64,000 bases of DNA. Origin: Nostoc sp. MG11 (lineage in GTDB: Bacteria; Cyanobacteriota; Cyanobacteriia; Cyanobacteriales; Nostocaceae). Each line of letters opens with the position of its first letter. Within the stretch, counting starts at the first letter, position 1. The position numbers and the translations under genes are program-made. Location: positions 496,001-560,000 of the forward strand of contig NZ_JACXXN010000002.1 of NCBI RefSeq assembly GCF_014904695.1. The letters run 5' to 3'. This document shows, in pieces, positions 35,061-44,918 of the stretch. The notes beneath the pieces are model-generated. The model made no database searches and was not told where the DNA came from. It saw nothing but the letters and a program-made list of their open reading frames with translations.

Positions 35061-36575
35061 ATGAACTTCCGTGACGAGTTTAAACTGCTGCTACGTGCCC
35101 GCTACCCCTTGATTTATATTCCTACCTTTGAGGAAGAACGGGTAGAAGCAGCTATTCGGGAAGAAGCAACTAATCAAGGCGCTCGCCCAGTATATACTTG
35201 GGATTTTGTCGATGGTTATCAGGGAAACCCCAATGATGCCGGATTTGGGCGGCGTAATCCCCTGCAAGCTTTGGAATTTATTGAGAAATTACCAGCCTCA
35301 GCGCCAGCAGTTTTAATTCTACGAGATTATCATCGCTTTTTAGATGATGTAGCGATCGCTCGCAAACTCCGCAACCTCGCCCGACTTCTCAAGTCTCAAC
35401 CGAAAAATATCGTGTTGCTGTCGCCGCGCATTGCTATTCCTGACGACTTAACCGAAGTTTTGACGGTTGTCGAGTTTCCTTTACCCGCGGCCCCAGAAAT
35501 TAAACTGGAGGTGGAACGTCTGCTACAAAGTACTGGTAACACCTTACTTTCTGCCAAAGTACTAGATGATCTAGTGCGCTCTTGTCAAGGACTTTCTATG
35601 GAGCGCATTCGCCGAGTTTTGGCAAGAGCGATCGCAACCCACGGTGAATTACAACCAGAAGACGTAGATTTAGTTTTAGAAGAAAAACGCCAAACTATCC
35701 GCCAAACCCAAATCCTGGACTTTTACCCCGCCACTGAGCAAATTTCTGATATTGGTGGATTGGATAACCTCAAAGACTGGCTCCTTCGCCGGGGAGGCTC
35801 ATTTACTGAGCGAGCGCGACAGTACGGATTACCGCACCCCCGTGGTTTAATGTTGGTGGGTATTCAGGGAACTGGTAAATCTTTAACAGCAAAAGCGATC
35901 GCTCATCACTGGCATTTACCCCTACTACGTTTAGATGTGGGAAGGTTATTTGGTGGTTTGGTGGGTGAATCAGAATCTCGCACCCGCCAAATGATCCAAG
36001 TAGCTGAAGCTCTTGCTCCCTGCATTTTGTGGATTGATGAAATAGATAAAGCCTTCTCTGGACTTGGTAGCAAAGGTGATGCCGGCACAACCAGCCGCGT
36101 TTTTGGTACTTTTATTACCTGGTTAGCCGAAAAAACTTCACCCGTATTTGTCGTTGCTACCGCCAACAATATCCAAGCCCTACCGCCAGAAATGCTCCGT
36201 AAAGGACGATTTGATGAAATTTTCTTTGTGGGTTTACCTACCCAAGATGAGAGAAAAGCAATTTTTAATGTTCATTTATCCCGATTGCGTCCTCATAACT
36301 TGAAAAGTTACGACATCGACAGGTTAGCTTATGAAACACCCGATTTCTCTGGGGCAGAGATTGAACAAACTTTGATTGAAGCAATGCATATTGGATTTAG
36401 CCAAAACCGAGACTTTGCTACCGACGATATTTTAGAAGCAGCCAGTCAAATAATACCTTTAGCGCGAACCGCTGTAGAGCAAATTCAGCAACTCCAAGAA
36501 TGGGCGGCTGCGGGGAGAGCGCGTCTAGCATCGAAACACAGCCCTTTAAGCGATGCCTTCGGCAAGCTACGCTAA
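35061..36575 (+). CDS. ycf46: AAA ATPase, Ycf46-like
   Basis: A 504-residue AAA ATPase of the Ycf46 type found in cyanobacteria and red-algal plastids; in Synechocystis it has been linked to inorganic carbon use. The N-terminal half (MNFRDEFKLLLRARYPLIYIPTFEEER) is family-specific. The AAA core has Walker A GIQGTGKSLTAKAI near residue 268, Walker B CILWIDEIDK near 322, and a sensor/arginine-finger region around TANNIQALPPEMLRKGRFDE. The last eight residues (SDAFGKLR) come from an SDR (36550-36572) that supplies a new stop, so the native C-terminus has been replaced. Confidence 0.9.
   Translation: MNFRDEFKLLLRARYPLIYIPTFEEERVEAAIREEATNQGARPVYTWDFVDGYQGNPNDAGFGRRNPLQALEFIEKLPASAPAVLILRDYHRFLDDVAIARKLRNLARLLKSQPKNIVLLSPRIAIPDDLTEVLTVVEFPLPAAPEIKLEVERLLQSTGNTLLSAKVLDDLVRSCQGLSMERIRRVLARAIATHGELQPEDVDLVLEEKRQTIRQTQILDFYPATEQISDIGGLDNLKDWLLRRGGSFTERARQYGLPHPRGLMLVGIQGTGKSLTAKAIAHHWHLPLLRLDVGRLFGGLVGESESRTRQMIQVAEALAPCILWIDEIDKAFSGLGSKGDAGTTSRVFGTFITWLAEKTSPVFVVATANNIQALPPEMLRKGRFDEIFFVGLPTQDERKAIFNVHLSRLRPHNLKSYDIDRLAYETPDFSGAEIEQTLIEAMHIGFSQNRDFATDDILEAASQIIPLARTAVEQIQQLQEWAAAGRARLASKHSPLSDAFGKLR
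36550..36572. repeat. SDR at the 3' end of ycf46
   Basis: GCGATGCCTTCGGCAAGCTA then CGC, same family as the copies at 25665 and 2809; the coding frame runs through it and stops at the TAA just beyond. Confidence 0.65.
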
Positions 36576-36604
36576 CATATTTAACGGCAGCTACAATAAT
36601 CGGT

Positions 36605-36674
36605 TAGTCCAGAGTCAATAGTCTATAGTCTAGAAAAACTGCCTTTGACTCTTGACGTTTGACTATTGACCATT
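36605..36674. repeat. STRR-type repeat with dyad symmetry after ycf46
   Basis: GAGTCAATAGTC-type heptamers near 36610 and the complementary TTGACTATTGACC near 36658 can form an imperfect long hairpin. Related tracts (AGTCAA/TTGACT) occur at 14920-14960, 31090-31135 and 32245-32280. Confidence 0.55.
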
Positions 36675-36692
36675 GGTGATCAGGTTTTAACT

Positions 36693-37229
36693 ATGTTGTC
36701 TGGCTTACTAAAGTTTACCCTTGGGTTTTTCTTAGCGATCGCTGTATTAATCGGTAGCGGTGTTGCTACTGCTCTCTATTTCATTAATCGAACCGCCATA
36801 CCCCCTGCTAAACCCATTTTTGCCAATGATAGCCCGGCGGTGAAAGCCCAAGCTCCAAAAGCAACAGAGACGGGAGCAAGCAATCCCAGCGCGACATCTG
36901 GGGCTGCAATTAAATCCTCTCCTAGCTCAACCTCTACTCCTAGTCCTACCGAATCACCCAAGGCTGTTCAATCATCAAAGCCATTGCCACCAGGAACGTA
37001 CCGAGGACGTGTGAGTTGGGCTGAAGGCTTGAGCTTACGAGCAGAACCAAATCAAGAAGCCCAACGTATTGGTGGAGTTGGTTTTAATCAAAAAATTATC
37101 ATTTTGGAAGAAAGCGAGGATAAAACTTGGCAAAAGATTCGTGTGGAAGCTAGCGAACAAGAAGGTTGGGTGAAAGCAGGTAATACTGAAAAAGTTGACG
37201 AACAACAGCCTGAAAAACCACAGCAATAA
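36693..37229 (+). CDS. SH3-domain (SH3b) membrane-anchored protein
   Basis: From ATG 36693 a 178-residue protein: an N-terminal hydrophobic segment (LLKFTLGFFLAIAVLIGSGVATALYFI), a Ser/Thr/Pro/Ala-rich linker (about 45-105), then a bacterial SH3 domain, GRVSWAEGLSLRAEPNQEAQRIGGV...IIILEESEDKTWQKIRVEAS...EGWVKAG. The layout is that of an envelope protein contacting peptidoglycan or proteins in the periplasm. The frame opens earlier at a TTG (36666) inside repeat sequence, which I do not use. Confidence 0.8.
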   Translation: MLSGLLKFTLGFFLAIAVLIGSGVATALYFINRTAIPPAKPIFANDSPAVKAQAPKATETGASNPSATSGAAIKSSPSSTSTPSPTESPKAVQSSKPLPPGTYRGRVSWAEGLSLRAEPNQEAQRIGGVGFNQKIIILEESEDKTWQKIRVEASEQEGWVKAGNTEKVDEQQPEKPQQ

Positions 37230-37302
37230 TAGCAGTGTAAAGCAGACTGCCAATAATTAGTAGCCTTTGTGATCCTTACTCTGAGTTTCATTTAAATGAA
37301 TT

Positions 37303-39690
37303 TTATGCAACTAAAAAAGAGGTAGTAACTCTGCGGTATTTGCACTTTCTCATTAATTTTGTAGCATCTTCAACTGATACAGGATGACTGAAAAGATGAC
37401 CTTGCACTAGTTCACATTCAATAACTCGCAATAAATTGCATTGTTCTTCAGTTTCTACTCCTTCAGCGACAACTGTAAGGTTAAGTCCATGCGCCAAGGC
37501 AACTATCGCAGCTGTTATGGCAGCATCATGAGGATCACTAGCCAGATCGAGTACAAAAGATTTATCGATTTTTAAGCAATGGACAGGAAAATATTTTAGA
37601 TAACTCAAAGAACAATAACCAGTGCCAAAATCATCTATGGAGATAGAGATCCCCATATTATATAATTCTCTCAAAATAACTTTGGTTAAGGCAACATTCT
37701 GCATAGCAACGCTTTCAGTAATTTCTAAATCTAAATACTGAGGTTTTAATTTTGTTTCGGACAAAATCTGCGTTACTATGTTGACTAAACTTGGTTGCTG
37801 AAATTGTCTTGCAGAAAGGTTAACTGCTACTGTTAATAATGGTAAATCTAAAGCTTCCTGCCAAGCTTTATTCTGAGTGCACGCAGTTCTTAAAACCCAT
37901 TCCCCAATTGGTACAATTAATCCGGTTTCTTCAGCCAGTGGGATAAATTTCTCAGCAGGAACTAAACCTAGTTCAGGGTGTTGCCAACGCAGTAGGGCTT
38001 CCATTTTTGAAATTTCCCCTGTGTTGATATTAACCTGAGGTTGGTAGTAGACTTGAAATTCTTGCCGCTCTAAAGCATAATGTAAGCTATTTTCCAAAAT
38101 TAACAATTCTGAAGCTTGGGAATTTATAGCTGAATGATAAAATTGATAGTTATTTCGTCCTTGTAATTTAACACGAGATAATGCAGCATCAGCATGTTTC
38201 ATTAGAGTTTCTGTGTCTTCTCCATGCATGGGATACAGAGCAATCCCAATACTGAGGCTAATATGTAAATGGTGATTTTCTATATCAAATCCTGCTTTGA
38301 AAGCTGCTAATATTTGCTTTTGTATACAGGCAACATTCTTAGCATCGCTAATTTCAGGTAAAAGTAGGGTGAATTCATCGCCTCCCCAACGAGCAATAGT
38401 ATCATGCGATCGCAGACATTTTGTAATACGTTGGGCAACACTTTGCAACAATTGATCCCCAATAGCATGACCTAGTGTATCGTTAATGCTTTGGAAGCGG
38501 TCTAAATCCAAAAAACACACAGCTAATTTGCTGCCATTTTGATGTGCTTGTATTAATGTCTCAGAAAGCCGCTCATTAAATAACGCTCGGTTAGGGAGAT
38601 TGGTCAAAAGGTCATGGTAAGCTTGATAACGAATTTTGGCTTCTGCAAAATTGTGGGCAGTGACATCGCGAAAACTCCAGACTCTACCAACGATTTTGCC
38701 GTTAATACGTTGCGGTTGAGAATAACGCTCGAATGTTCTGCCATCCTTAAATAGGATTGCATCATTAACATCATGAATTTGTGCATCCGTTTGAAGATAT
38801 AGTTCTTTAGCTGTAGCAAGATATTTTCTTGGGTTTTCTAGCTGTTTTATCGCTACTCTCAGCGCTTGTCTGTAATTGCCTGACTTGATTAGCGACTCAG
38901 GGATGCGCCACATCTGGACAAACTTTTGATTAAAGTCTGTAATATTACCTTTACTGTCTACCACTAAAATGCCGTCGGCAGTAGATTCTAACGTCGCCTG
39001 TTGTAAAGAAAGGAGTTTTTCTAGTTCTGCCTCTATACGCTTGCGCTCAGCAATCTCTCTCTGCAATAAAAAGCGTTGCACTTCCATAAGTTCATCTTGG
39101 TAACGGCTGGAATTGAAAGCTATTTTTTCTACAAACTTACTAGGCCTATTCTCTTCGCTCTTATTATTTCCATCTGCTTTGTGAGATTTCATTTCTCTCA
39201 GTGTGCCAGAAGTGCCAATAATTTCTCTTTCTCTATCCAATAGTACTCGGAAATACAATTCTAACCAGCAATAACCACCATCTTTAAGTAAATAGCGAGT
39301 TTCATGTAAATAATCTTTTGTTTGGTATTGATTGAGAATTTGCAATAAATATAAGTTGTGTTGGCGATCGTCAAAATGAATATAATTCAAAAAACTTTTA
39401 CCAATGCTCTCGACAATCGTAAATTCAGTGATTTCTGTCCATACTGGATTGAGGAATATCCAAATACCAGAAGTATCTGCCTGACAGAATACGATTTTTT
39501 CGCTGTTTCGCATTAGCGAACGATCTTCAATCTCGCTTCCTGGTAGTATTTTTTTTACTAGTAAATGTTCAGCATTTTTGTCAACATTTGCTTTTATATT
39601 CATGAACCTTGGCAAGAAAAAATTTGAGATATATAAGGCGACTAATTTTGCCCCTAAGTAGGTAAATAAACTAAGCATCAACAACATCAT
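37303..39690 (-). CDS. PAS-GGDEF-EAL c-di-GMP signalling protein
   Basis: A 795-residue bifunctional-looking diguanylate cyclase/phosphodiesterase. Order: hydrophobic N-terminus (about 1-28), a PAS-PAC unit (about 60-170), a second PAS (about 225-345), GGDEF (about 355-515; intact RWGGDEF near residue 434) and EAL (about 535-785; intact KMEALLRW and later DFGTGYCSLSYLK). Both active sites keep their key residues, so either or both activities are possible. An alternative start is the Met at residue 30, which would remove the hydrophobic stretch. It stands alone; the target process is not indicated. Confidence 0.9.
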   Translation of the reverse strand: MMLLMLSLFTYLGAKLVALYISNFFLPRFMNIKANVDKNAEHLLVKKILPGSEIEDRSLMRNSEKIVFCQADTSGIWIFLNPVWTEITEFTIVESIGKSFLNYIHFDDRQHNLYLLQILNQYQTKDYLHETRYLLKDGGYCWLELYFRVLLDREREIIGTSGTLREMKSHKADGNNKSEENRPSKFVEKIAFNSSRYQDELMEVQRFLLQREIAERKRIEAELEKLLSLQQATLESTADGILVVDSKGNITDFNQKFVQMWRIPESLIKSGNYRQALRVAIKQLENPRKYLATAKELYLQTDAQIHDVNDAILFKDGRTFERYSQPQRINGKIVGRVWSFRDVTAHNFAEAKIRYQAYHDLLTNLPNRALFNERLSETLIQAHQNGSKLAVCFLDLDRFQSINDTLGHAIGDQLLQSVAQRITKCLRSHDTIARWGGDEFTLLLPEISDAKNVACIQKQILAAFKAGFDIENHHLHISLSIGIALYPMHGEDTETLMKHADAALSRVKLQGRNNYQFYHSAINSQASELLILENSLHYALERQEFQVYYQPQVNINTGEISKMEALLRWQHPELGLVPAEKFIPLAEETGLIVPIGEWVLRTACTQNKAWQEALDLPLLTVAVNLSARQFQQPSLVNIVTQILSETKLKPQYLDLEITESVAMQNVALTKVILRELYNMGISISIDDFGTGYCSLSYLKYFPVHCLKIDKSFVLDLASDPHDAAITAAIVALAHGLNLTVVAEGVETEEQCNLLRVIECELVQGHLFSHPVSVEDATKLMRKCKYRRVTTSFLVA

Positions 39691-40276
39691 GGTGGTTTTT
39701 GCTATAGCAAGTAATGTACTGTTTGTATGTTTATATTTTTATTTCTATTCATTCATGCTAAACACCTAATTTTCTCAATATCTGATTGATTTTTTCTAGG
39801 CTTAAGTATTTGGTTTTACCTCTATTAGTTTATCTAAATGTGTAGTTTTAGCTATGCATGACAATTTTATAATAGTTACTCAAAAATTTTCTAATATTTT
39901 TAGATTACTCTATATATATGTCAAATGCATAACATAATTTTTATTTTAAAAAGTGTTTTTATGCCTTAAGACAGATGCAAACAAAAAAATAATGATTAAA
40001 TAAATAATCTACAACGCTTTTGGCTAAGGGAAATTGAGTGTAGAGAAAATTATTCCCAATCCCAAAAACTAAATTTATTAGGGAAACTATATTTTGTAAA
40101 AGTTTGTATTTTAATACACTGCTTTATCGTAAATTCTAATCAAAAATCTGATTAAAAACTTGAGTTTCAGAAGAAATCAAATAATATATTATTATTGTTG
40201 AGTAGTCTGATACTTACTCAGAAATTTTCTGTTTTTCAACGTTGTTTTATCTTTCAAATCAAACTGTAGTAATTGA
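39691..40276. other. AT-rich intergenic region
   Basis: About 585 AT-rich bases between two minus-strand genes. No gene, strong hairpin or known repeat was seen; it contains by position the promoter of the PAS-GGDEF-EAL gene. Confidence 0.4.
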
Positions 40277-43200
40277 TTAAACTAACAAATGTAACTGCGA
40301 ACCTTGCTGGGTTTTATTGACTTCAATCCTGGCTTGGAAAGCTTCTTTGAGGTGGGGCATATGTGTAACGGTGAGGATACAGGCGAAATCAGGAGCGATC
40401 GCATTAATCGCCGCAATCAAGCGATCGCAACCTTCTGTATCTTGTGTGCCAAATCCTTCATCCACAATCAACAATTGCAACGCCGCCCCCGCCCGCTGTG
40501 CCAATAATTTCGCTAAAGCCAAACGGATAGAAAAGTTAATTCTAAAGGCTTCACCACCAGAGTAAGTTTCATAAGCTCGCGTTCCTCTAGCATCAGCGAT
40601 TAAAATATCCAGGGTGTCTATCAGCTTGACATTTTTCTTCGTTGACCTACCACTGCGTCCAGCTTTTTGAGTAATAAATTGTACATGTAACTGATTAGCA
40701 CTCAATCGTGAGAGCAGTTGATTAGTTTCGGCTTCCAGTTGAGGCAACACATTCTCAATCATTAGTGCCTGGATGCCATTTTTACCAAATGCTTGGACTA
40801 ATTCCTGATAAACACGATATTGCTGCTTGCAAGATTGCAATTGCTGCTGCTGTTGTTCATACTGAATTTGCAGTGTTTCTAGTTGATGAGCTAGCTGTTC
40901 CAAACGCCCTAACTTTGCTATTTGCTCATCAAGTTGCCGTCTGCGGATTGCTAACTGTTGCTCTAAAGCTTGAATTTGAGCAGATGGGTTGGCTGTTGCT
41001 TCTAACTTCTGGATGATGCTTTCAATTTGGTTAGCAAGGTTTTGCCGCTCGGTTAATCTGGCGTTTCTGGATGCTTCTAGCTCTTGTAATCTCGTCTGAA
41101 ATTGAGGATACTGCTGCTCGGCTGATAACAGTTGTTGATAACGCAAATGCCAAGATTGAGCTTGACGTACAGACATGCGTAGGTTGTTGTGCTGCTCTGA
41201 ACTGTAGCCAATTTCGACAATTTGACGCTCAAGAGCCGCGATTTGTTTAGCACAGTCAGAATCAGTTTGATACTGCTGAATTCTAGTTTGTAATTGAGCA
41301 ATAGTGGCTTGTAGTTCTGGTTTTCGGGCTGCTAGTTGCGCTTGTCGCTTGGTAGCATCTTTTATCTGCCCTTGTTTAATTTCTGCCCACCGCCACCGCT
41401 CAACTTCGCTCCGCGCGAGGGCGTGGTCTTGTTCATTGTAATTAACTTGTTGCAGATATTGATCTAGCTGCTGGAGTTCGGCTTGTTTATCGGGAGCGTA
41501 ATCACCTGCTTGGAGCGATCGCTCTAAATGTTGCTTTTCGGCAGCAATTTGTTGTAGCTGTTGTTGCACATCAGTTGTAGCTTCCAACTGTGCTGCTAAC
41601 TGTCCCCGTTGTTCGTGTAAACCATCGTAGCTTGCTAACTGCTGAGATATTTCTCGATACTCTTGTCTAAGTACCTGAATTTCCCGATCTGATACAGCCA
41701 TTTGTTCTCGAACTACCCAAAACTGCCCTTGAGTATCTTGTAACTCAGTTTGGGTTTTTTCCACCACACGGCTCCAGTGATGTTCATCTAGAGGACGCTC
41801 GCACAAAGGACAAAGAGCATTGGGATTCTGGAGCATTTGTAATTTTTGCTCTAGTTCTCCCAGTAGTTTTTCGTAGTCACGTTGGTGAGCTTGCAGACGT
41901 TCAATAAAGTGACGCCTCTCTTGTCCTTTTTCCTGCACTCTTTGCAGATAAACCCGTTTTTTCTCCAACTCCTCAATCTGTATTGCCACATCCATCACCG
42001 CTTGTTGGAGTTGTGGTTGGCGTTGTGAGGAGCGTTGGAGTTGGTTTTCTGTACTTTGCAGTTGTTCGAGTCGTGCTACTAAACCAGCATGAGTGCGATC
42101 TAGTTGGCTTTGTAAAGTGGCTCGTTGTTGCAACAAGGGAGTTACTTGCATTTGCAGTTGATCTAGACGAGCAACATGGTGACGCGCTGCTGTCAGTTGT
42201 GCCAAAGCTGCTTCTACTTCACCTGATTTAGTGAGAGTTTGCTGAATATCTCGCTCTTGCTGCTGCAAAGCTTCGAGTTGGGCTTGGGCTTGTTGCAGTT
42301 GCCGTTCAATTTCGTGGATTTGTTTGGTAAGCTGTTGTTGCTTTTGTTGGCGAGTCTGTTGGGCGCGGGTGTATTCTTCAAATTTAGTGGCAAAAGCTTC
42401 TTCTTGAGATTGCAGACTTTGGTATTGAGCGTATCCAGCTTTAATTTCAGCTTGTTGATTTAATATTTTTTCTAGATCTGATAGCTGGCTTTGAGTAGTT
42501 GACCGCTCTTGTTGGAGGCGATCGCAATCTTGAGTAAGATTCTGGTATTGCTGTTTAACAAAGCTGAGTTGTTGTTCCCAATTTTGTCGCTGGTGCTCGA
42601 CAACTTGCAGACTTTGTAATTGAATACTGTCAAAAGCTTGCCCCTGTTGCAGGTGGTTAAGTTCAGCTTCTAACTCGGCTCTTTGCGTCTCGGTTGTCTC
42701 ACGTTGTTGCAGTTGAGTTTTAATTGAGTCTAAAGAACGTTCTAACTCCTCCGCCCGTGCTTTAAACTGACGGGAAGATTCTTTGGCCCGTTCTTCCAAA
42801 TCATCGTACTGATTGAGTTTCAACAACTCTGCTAAAATTTCTTTGCGTTCGGTGGGGCGCTTGAGCATGAATTCATCTGCACGACCTTGACGTAGGTAGG
42901 CAGAATTAATAAAAGTATCGTAATCGAGCTTGATGTGTTCTAAAATCAAATCCTGTGTCGCCCTGACTCCTTTGCCAGTAAGGGGACGAAACCCAGAGGC
43001 GGTTTCTATTTGAAATTCTAGGGCGCCAGTTCCACCCCGAATTCGGGTACGAATCACTCGATATTTTTGCTGATTATTTTGGAATGTAAAATCAACCCGA
43101 ACTTCTTTCGCGCCAGAATGAATAACATCGTCTTCGGTTGTGGCGCGGCTTTCGCCCCAAATGGCCCAAGTAATCGCTTCCAGAAGGGAAGATTTACCCG

Positions 43201-43303
43201 CACCATTGGAACCAGAAATACAAGCCGTATGCAAACCCCGAAAATCTAAAGTTGCATCACGGTAACTGAGAAAGTTTTTGAGGATAAGTTGTACTGGGAT
43301 CAT
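40277..43303 (-). CDS. sbcC: SbcC/Rad50-type exonuclease ATPase subunit
   Basis: The SMC-like subunit of the SbcCD (Mre11-Rad50) nuclease, which opens DNA hairpins and processes protein-blocked ends. The 1008-residue protein has Walker A GSNGAGKSS (about 31-39), long Gln-rich coiled coils, a zinc hook CPLC near residue 497, then the second coiled coil, the ABC signature YSGGEAFRINFSIRLALA and Walker B LLIVDEGFGTQD, with VTHMPHLKEAF after it. The SbcD nuclease is not in the window. The length is typical for cyanobacteria. Confidence 0.93.
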   Translation of the reverse strand: MIPVQLILKNFLSYRDATLDFRGLHTACISGSNGAGKSSLLEAITWAIWGESRATTEDDVIHSGAKEVRVDFTFQNNQQKYRVIRTRIRGGTGALEFQIETASGFRPLTGKGVRATQDLILEHIKLDYDTFINSAYLRQGRADEFMLKRPTERKEILAELLKLNQYDDLEERAKESSRQFKARAEELERSLDSIKTQLQQRETTETQRAELEAELNHLQQGQAFDSIQLQSLQVVEHQRQNWEQQLSFVKQQYQNLTQDCDRLQQERSTTQSQLSDLEKILNQQAEIKAGYAQYQSLQSQEEAFATKFEEYTRAQQTRQQKQQQLTKQIHEIERQLQQAQAQLEALQQQERDIQQTLTKSGEVEAALAQLTAARHHVARLDQLQMQVTPLLQQRATLQSQLDRTHAGLVARLEQLQSTENQLQRSSQRQPQLQQAVMDVAIQIEELEKKRVYLQRVQEKGQERRHFIERLQAHQRDYEKLLGELEQKLQMLQNPNALCPLCERPLDEHHWSRVVEKTQTELQDTQGQFWVVREQMAVSDREIQVLRQEYREISQQLASYDGLHEQRGQLAAQLEATTDVQQQLQQIAAEKQHLERSLQAGDYAPDKQAELQQLDQYLQQVNYNEQDHALARSEVERWRWAEIKQGQIKDATKRQAQLAARKPELQATIAQLQTRIQQYQTDSDCAKQIAALERQIVEIGYSSEQHNNLRMSVRQAQSWHLRYQQLLSAEQQYPQFQTRLQELEASRNARLTERQNLANQIESIIQKLEATANPSAQIQALEQQLAIRRRQLDEQIAKLGRLEQLAHQLETLQIQYEQQQQQLQSCKQQYRVYQELVQAFGKNGIQALMIENVLPQLEAETNQLLSRLSANQLHVQFITQKAGRSGRSTKKNVKLIDTLDILIADARGTRAYETYSGGEAFRINFSIRLALAKLLAQRAGAALQLLIVDEGFGTQDTEGCDRLIAAINAIAPDFACILTVTHMPHLKEAFQARIEVNKTQQGSQLHLLV

Positions 43304-43810
43304 TCAGGCTATAGCGCCACATCTACTTTTAATAATTAAGAGTACAGATGCACTGTTTGTTAGTTTAGCTATCTAAATATCAGGTTTCTAGTCTTGAAGA
43401 CTTCAATTTTACAAAAATTAACAATAAAATGACTGCCTTTTTCTTGTTGCATGAATAATTTTTGCTATTTTCAGAGAAAAATTAAACTCACCCGGAGGCT
43501 TTCGCTTATTTACCCCAGTTGACCGAGACGAAAACAAGCCAAGAAGAGTTGTTCTCGGAGTTGAGAGAGATGATTTTTACTCAACTTCTCCAGGTTTCGC
43601 TACTTTCCAAAACAGGGGTAGCCAGAAATTCTCTTCGCCATGACTATCTAAATAAGAGGAGACATCGCTTTTTGTAGATAGTCGTAAAACATTAAAACCC
43701 GCGCTGGCAGGTTTCGTTTATCTGGTTCCCCGACTTGTAGCCACCAAGACATAATTTTAGTCTGATTAATTACGATCGCGTTGGCGCAGCCTCTCGTAGA
43801 GAAGTGACTC
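43304..43810. other. Intergenic region with a dispersed repeat
   Basis: No supportable gene. It includes a repeat at 43774-43804 (GATCGCGTTGGCGCAGCCTC then TCGTAGAGAAG), a common Nostoc-type element. A minus-strand frame at 43648-43830 overlaps this repeat and is rejected. Confidence 0.5.
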
Positions 43811-44050
43811 TTATGGAGTATCGCGATCATTTGACCCTGACCGAGGTATTAATAGTCCACTATATGTACCTACAACAAATTTTGTTAAATCCATAAATTG
43901 CGGACGAATTTTTTCATCGATAACTGCAAGCATGAGAGAACCAATCACTATAATCAACGTTACAGTAGCCAGCACTTCATCTCTAGAGGTAAATTTTTTG
44001 AATAATATTGACGTATTCCTAAAATCTATTGATTGACTAAATCCACTCTC
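43811..44050 (-). pseudogene. Small membrane protein, frameshifted and without a start
   Basis: Reading leftwards, one frame gives QSIDFRNTSILFKKFTSRDE, then VLATVTLIIVIGSLMLAVID and EKIRPQFMDLTKFVVGTYI before a stop. Shifting frame by one base at about 43863 continues as SGLLIPRSGSNDRDTP with a TAA at 43811-43813. The joined sequence reads as one small protein with a soluble N-terminus, one or two membrane spans and a polar tail. No ATG is present at the front, and a TGA lies just upstream (44051-44053). The family is not named, but the pattern is one I associate with small membrane proteins in Nostoc. Confidence 0.5.
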
Positions 44051-44201
44051 TCAACTGTGACTGGGAGATTTCGCTCAAACTTAGGCTGACATACCCTAAC
44101 ATTGCCTTACATATCTGTACTCTTTAGATAGAGACTGGCTTTTAGGTGATTGTGAGATTAGCCAATGCAACCGTTATCGCGTAACTTCTTGACGCAGATA
44201 G

Positions 44202-44477
44202 CTCGTAAGTCATCAGTTTGTCATGACCTACCGAATTGCAGCACGGGAGTATACCTTTGAGAAATTTACAGAGGTAGAAGTTGCTGATTTTGACGATGAC
44301 CAAATTTCTAACTTTGCCAACAACTGGTTTAAAAGTAAAGCTATAAAACCAGAGACTTTTATTAATCTTCTCGAAGAAAGCAACCGTATCAAACAACTCG
44401 CCGCTAGTCTTTTACTGCTAACGCTTTTGTGTTTAGCATTTGCCACTTTCTTCATCATAGAACGTATTACCGAGTAA
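44202..44477 (+). pseudogene. STAND/NACHT NTPase fragment
   Basis: A 276-base open stretch; the best start is ATG 44223 (84 residues). The sequence TYRIAAREYTFEKFTEVEVADFDDDQI, followed by WFKSK and LAASLLLLTLLCLAFA, matches the segment after Walker B in cyanobacterial NACHT-type NTPases: the (V/I)(T)xRxAA sensor motif, the VEVADFDxxQI winged-helix lead-in, and LA-x-x-PLLLTLLCL. The P-loop, Walker B and all repeat/effector regions are missing, and a TAG (44199-44201) lies upstream. It is a relic of a much larger signalling or immunity gene. Confidence 0.65.
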
Positions 44478-44918
44478 ATCTAGAGTAGTAAGTGCGTTGA
44501 TAATCAAGTATTGTGTTTCACTCGGTTCCATTAATAGTTATTCTATAAATTGACTTTAGCAATTCTAAAGGAAAACGAAAGTATTTCCTAAGTCATAGCA
44601 AATAAACCTAAAATATTAAGTAAGAGTTCACAGTCAGTCCCTTCACTTCTATTCGGTGGCTATAAATATGTGGACGTAAGCATTAGAACAAGCTTCAGGA
44701 ACAGTTACAGTAATTATGCGTCATATAAATGTCTTACTTCTTATTGAGTGACGCACATTAGCAAGACAAAAATCTTTAGGAACGACCGCACATATTTGAC
44801 GTCATATAAACACCTTCACTTTCGGAATATATCTATAGATAGGTTCAAAAACAATCAGAAACAATCTCAGTGACTCATCGTCATTAAATACATCACTCGC
44901 ACTCACGGAAAGCCTCTT
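44478..44918. other. Upstream region of the envelope-protein gene, with a duplicated element
   Basis: No gene. The 11-mer CGTCATATAAA occurs twice, at 44719-44729 and 44800-44810, 81 bases apart, with similar flanks (...CTTAC, ...CCTTC). It could be a repeated regulatory site for the gene at 44919. Rest AT-rich and featureless. Confidence 0.4.

Noticed and set aside
41390-41440. Possible SDR within sbcC (CTTCGCTCCGCGCGAGGGCG)
   Set aside because: Matches only loosely, and the encoded sequence (ALARSEVERWRW) is compatible with the coiled coil, so an insertion cannot be shown.
43480-43640. Plus-strand stretch with protein-like wording (FTPVDRDENKPRR...)
   Set aside because: Only about 55 codons, no start codon, not matched to any family, and no shared context with the neighbours.
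43648-43830. 60-codon open frame on the minus strand
   Set aside because: Overlaps a dispersed repeat and the end of the frameshifted membrane-protein relic in a different frame.
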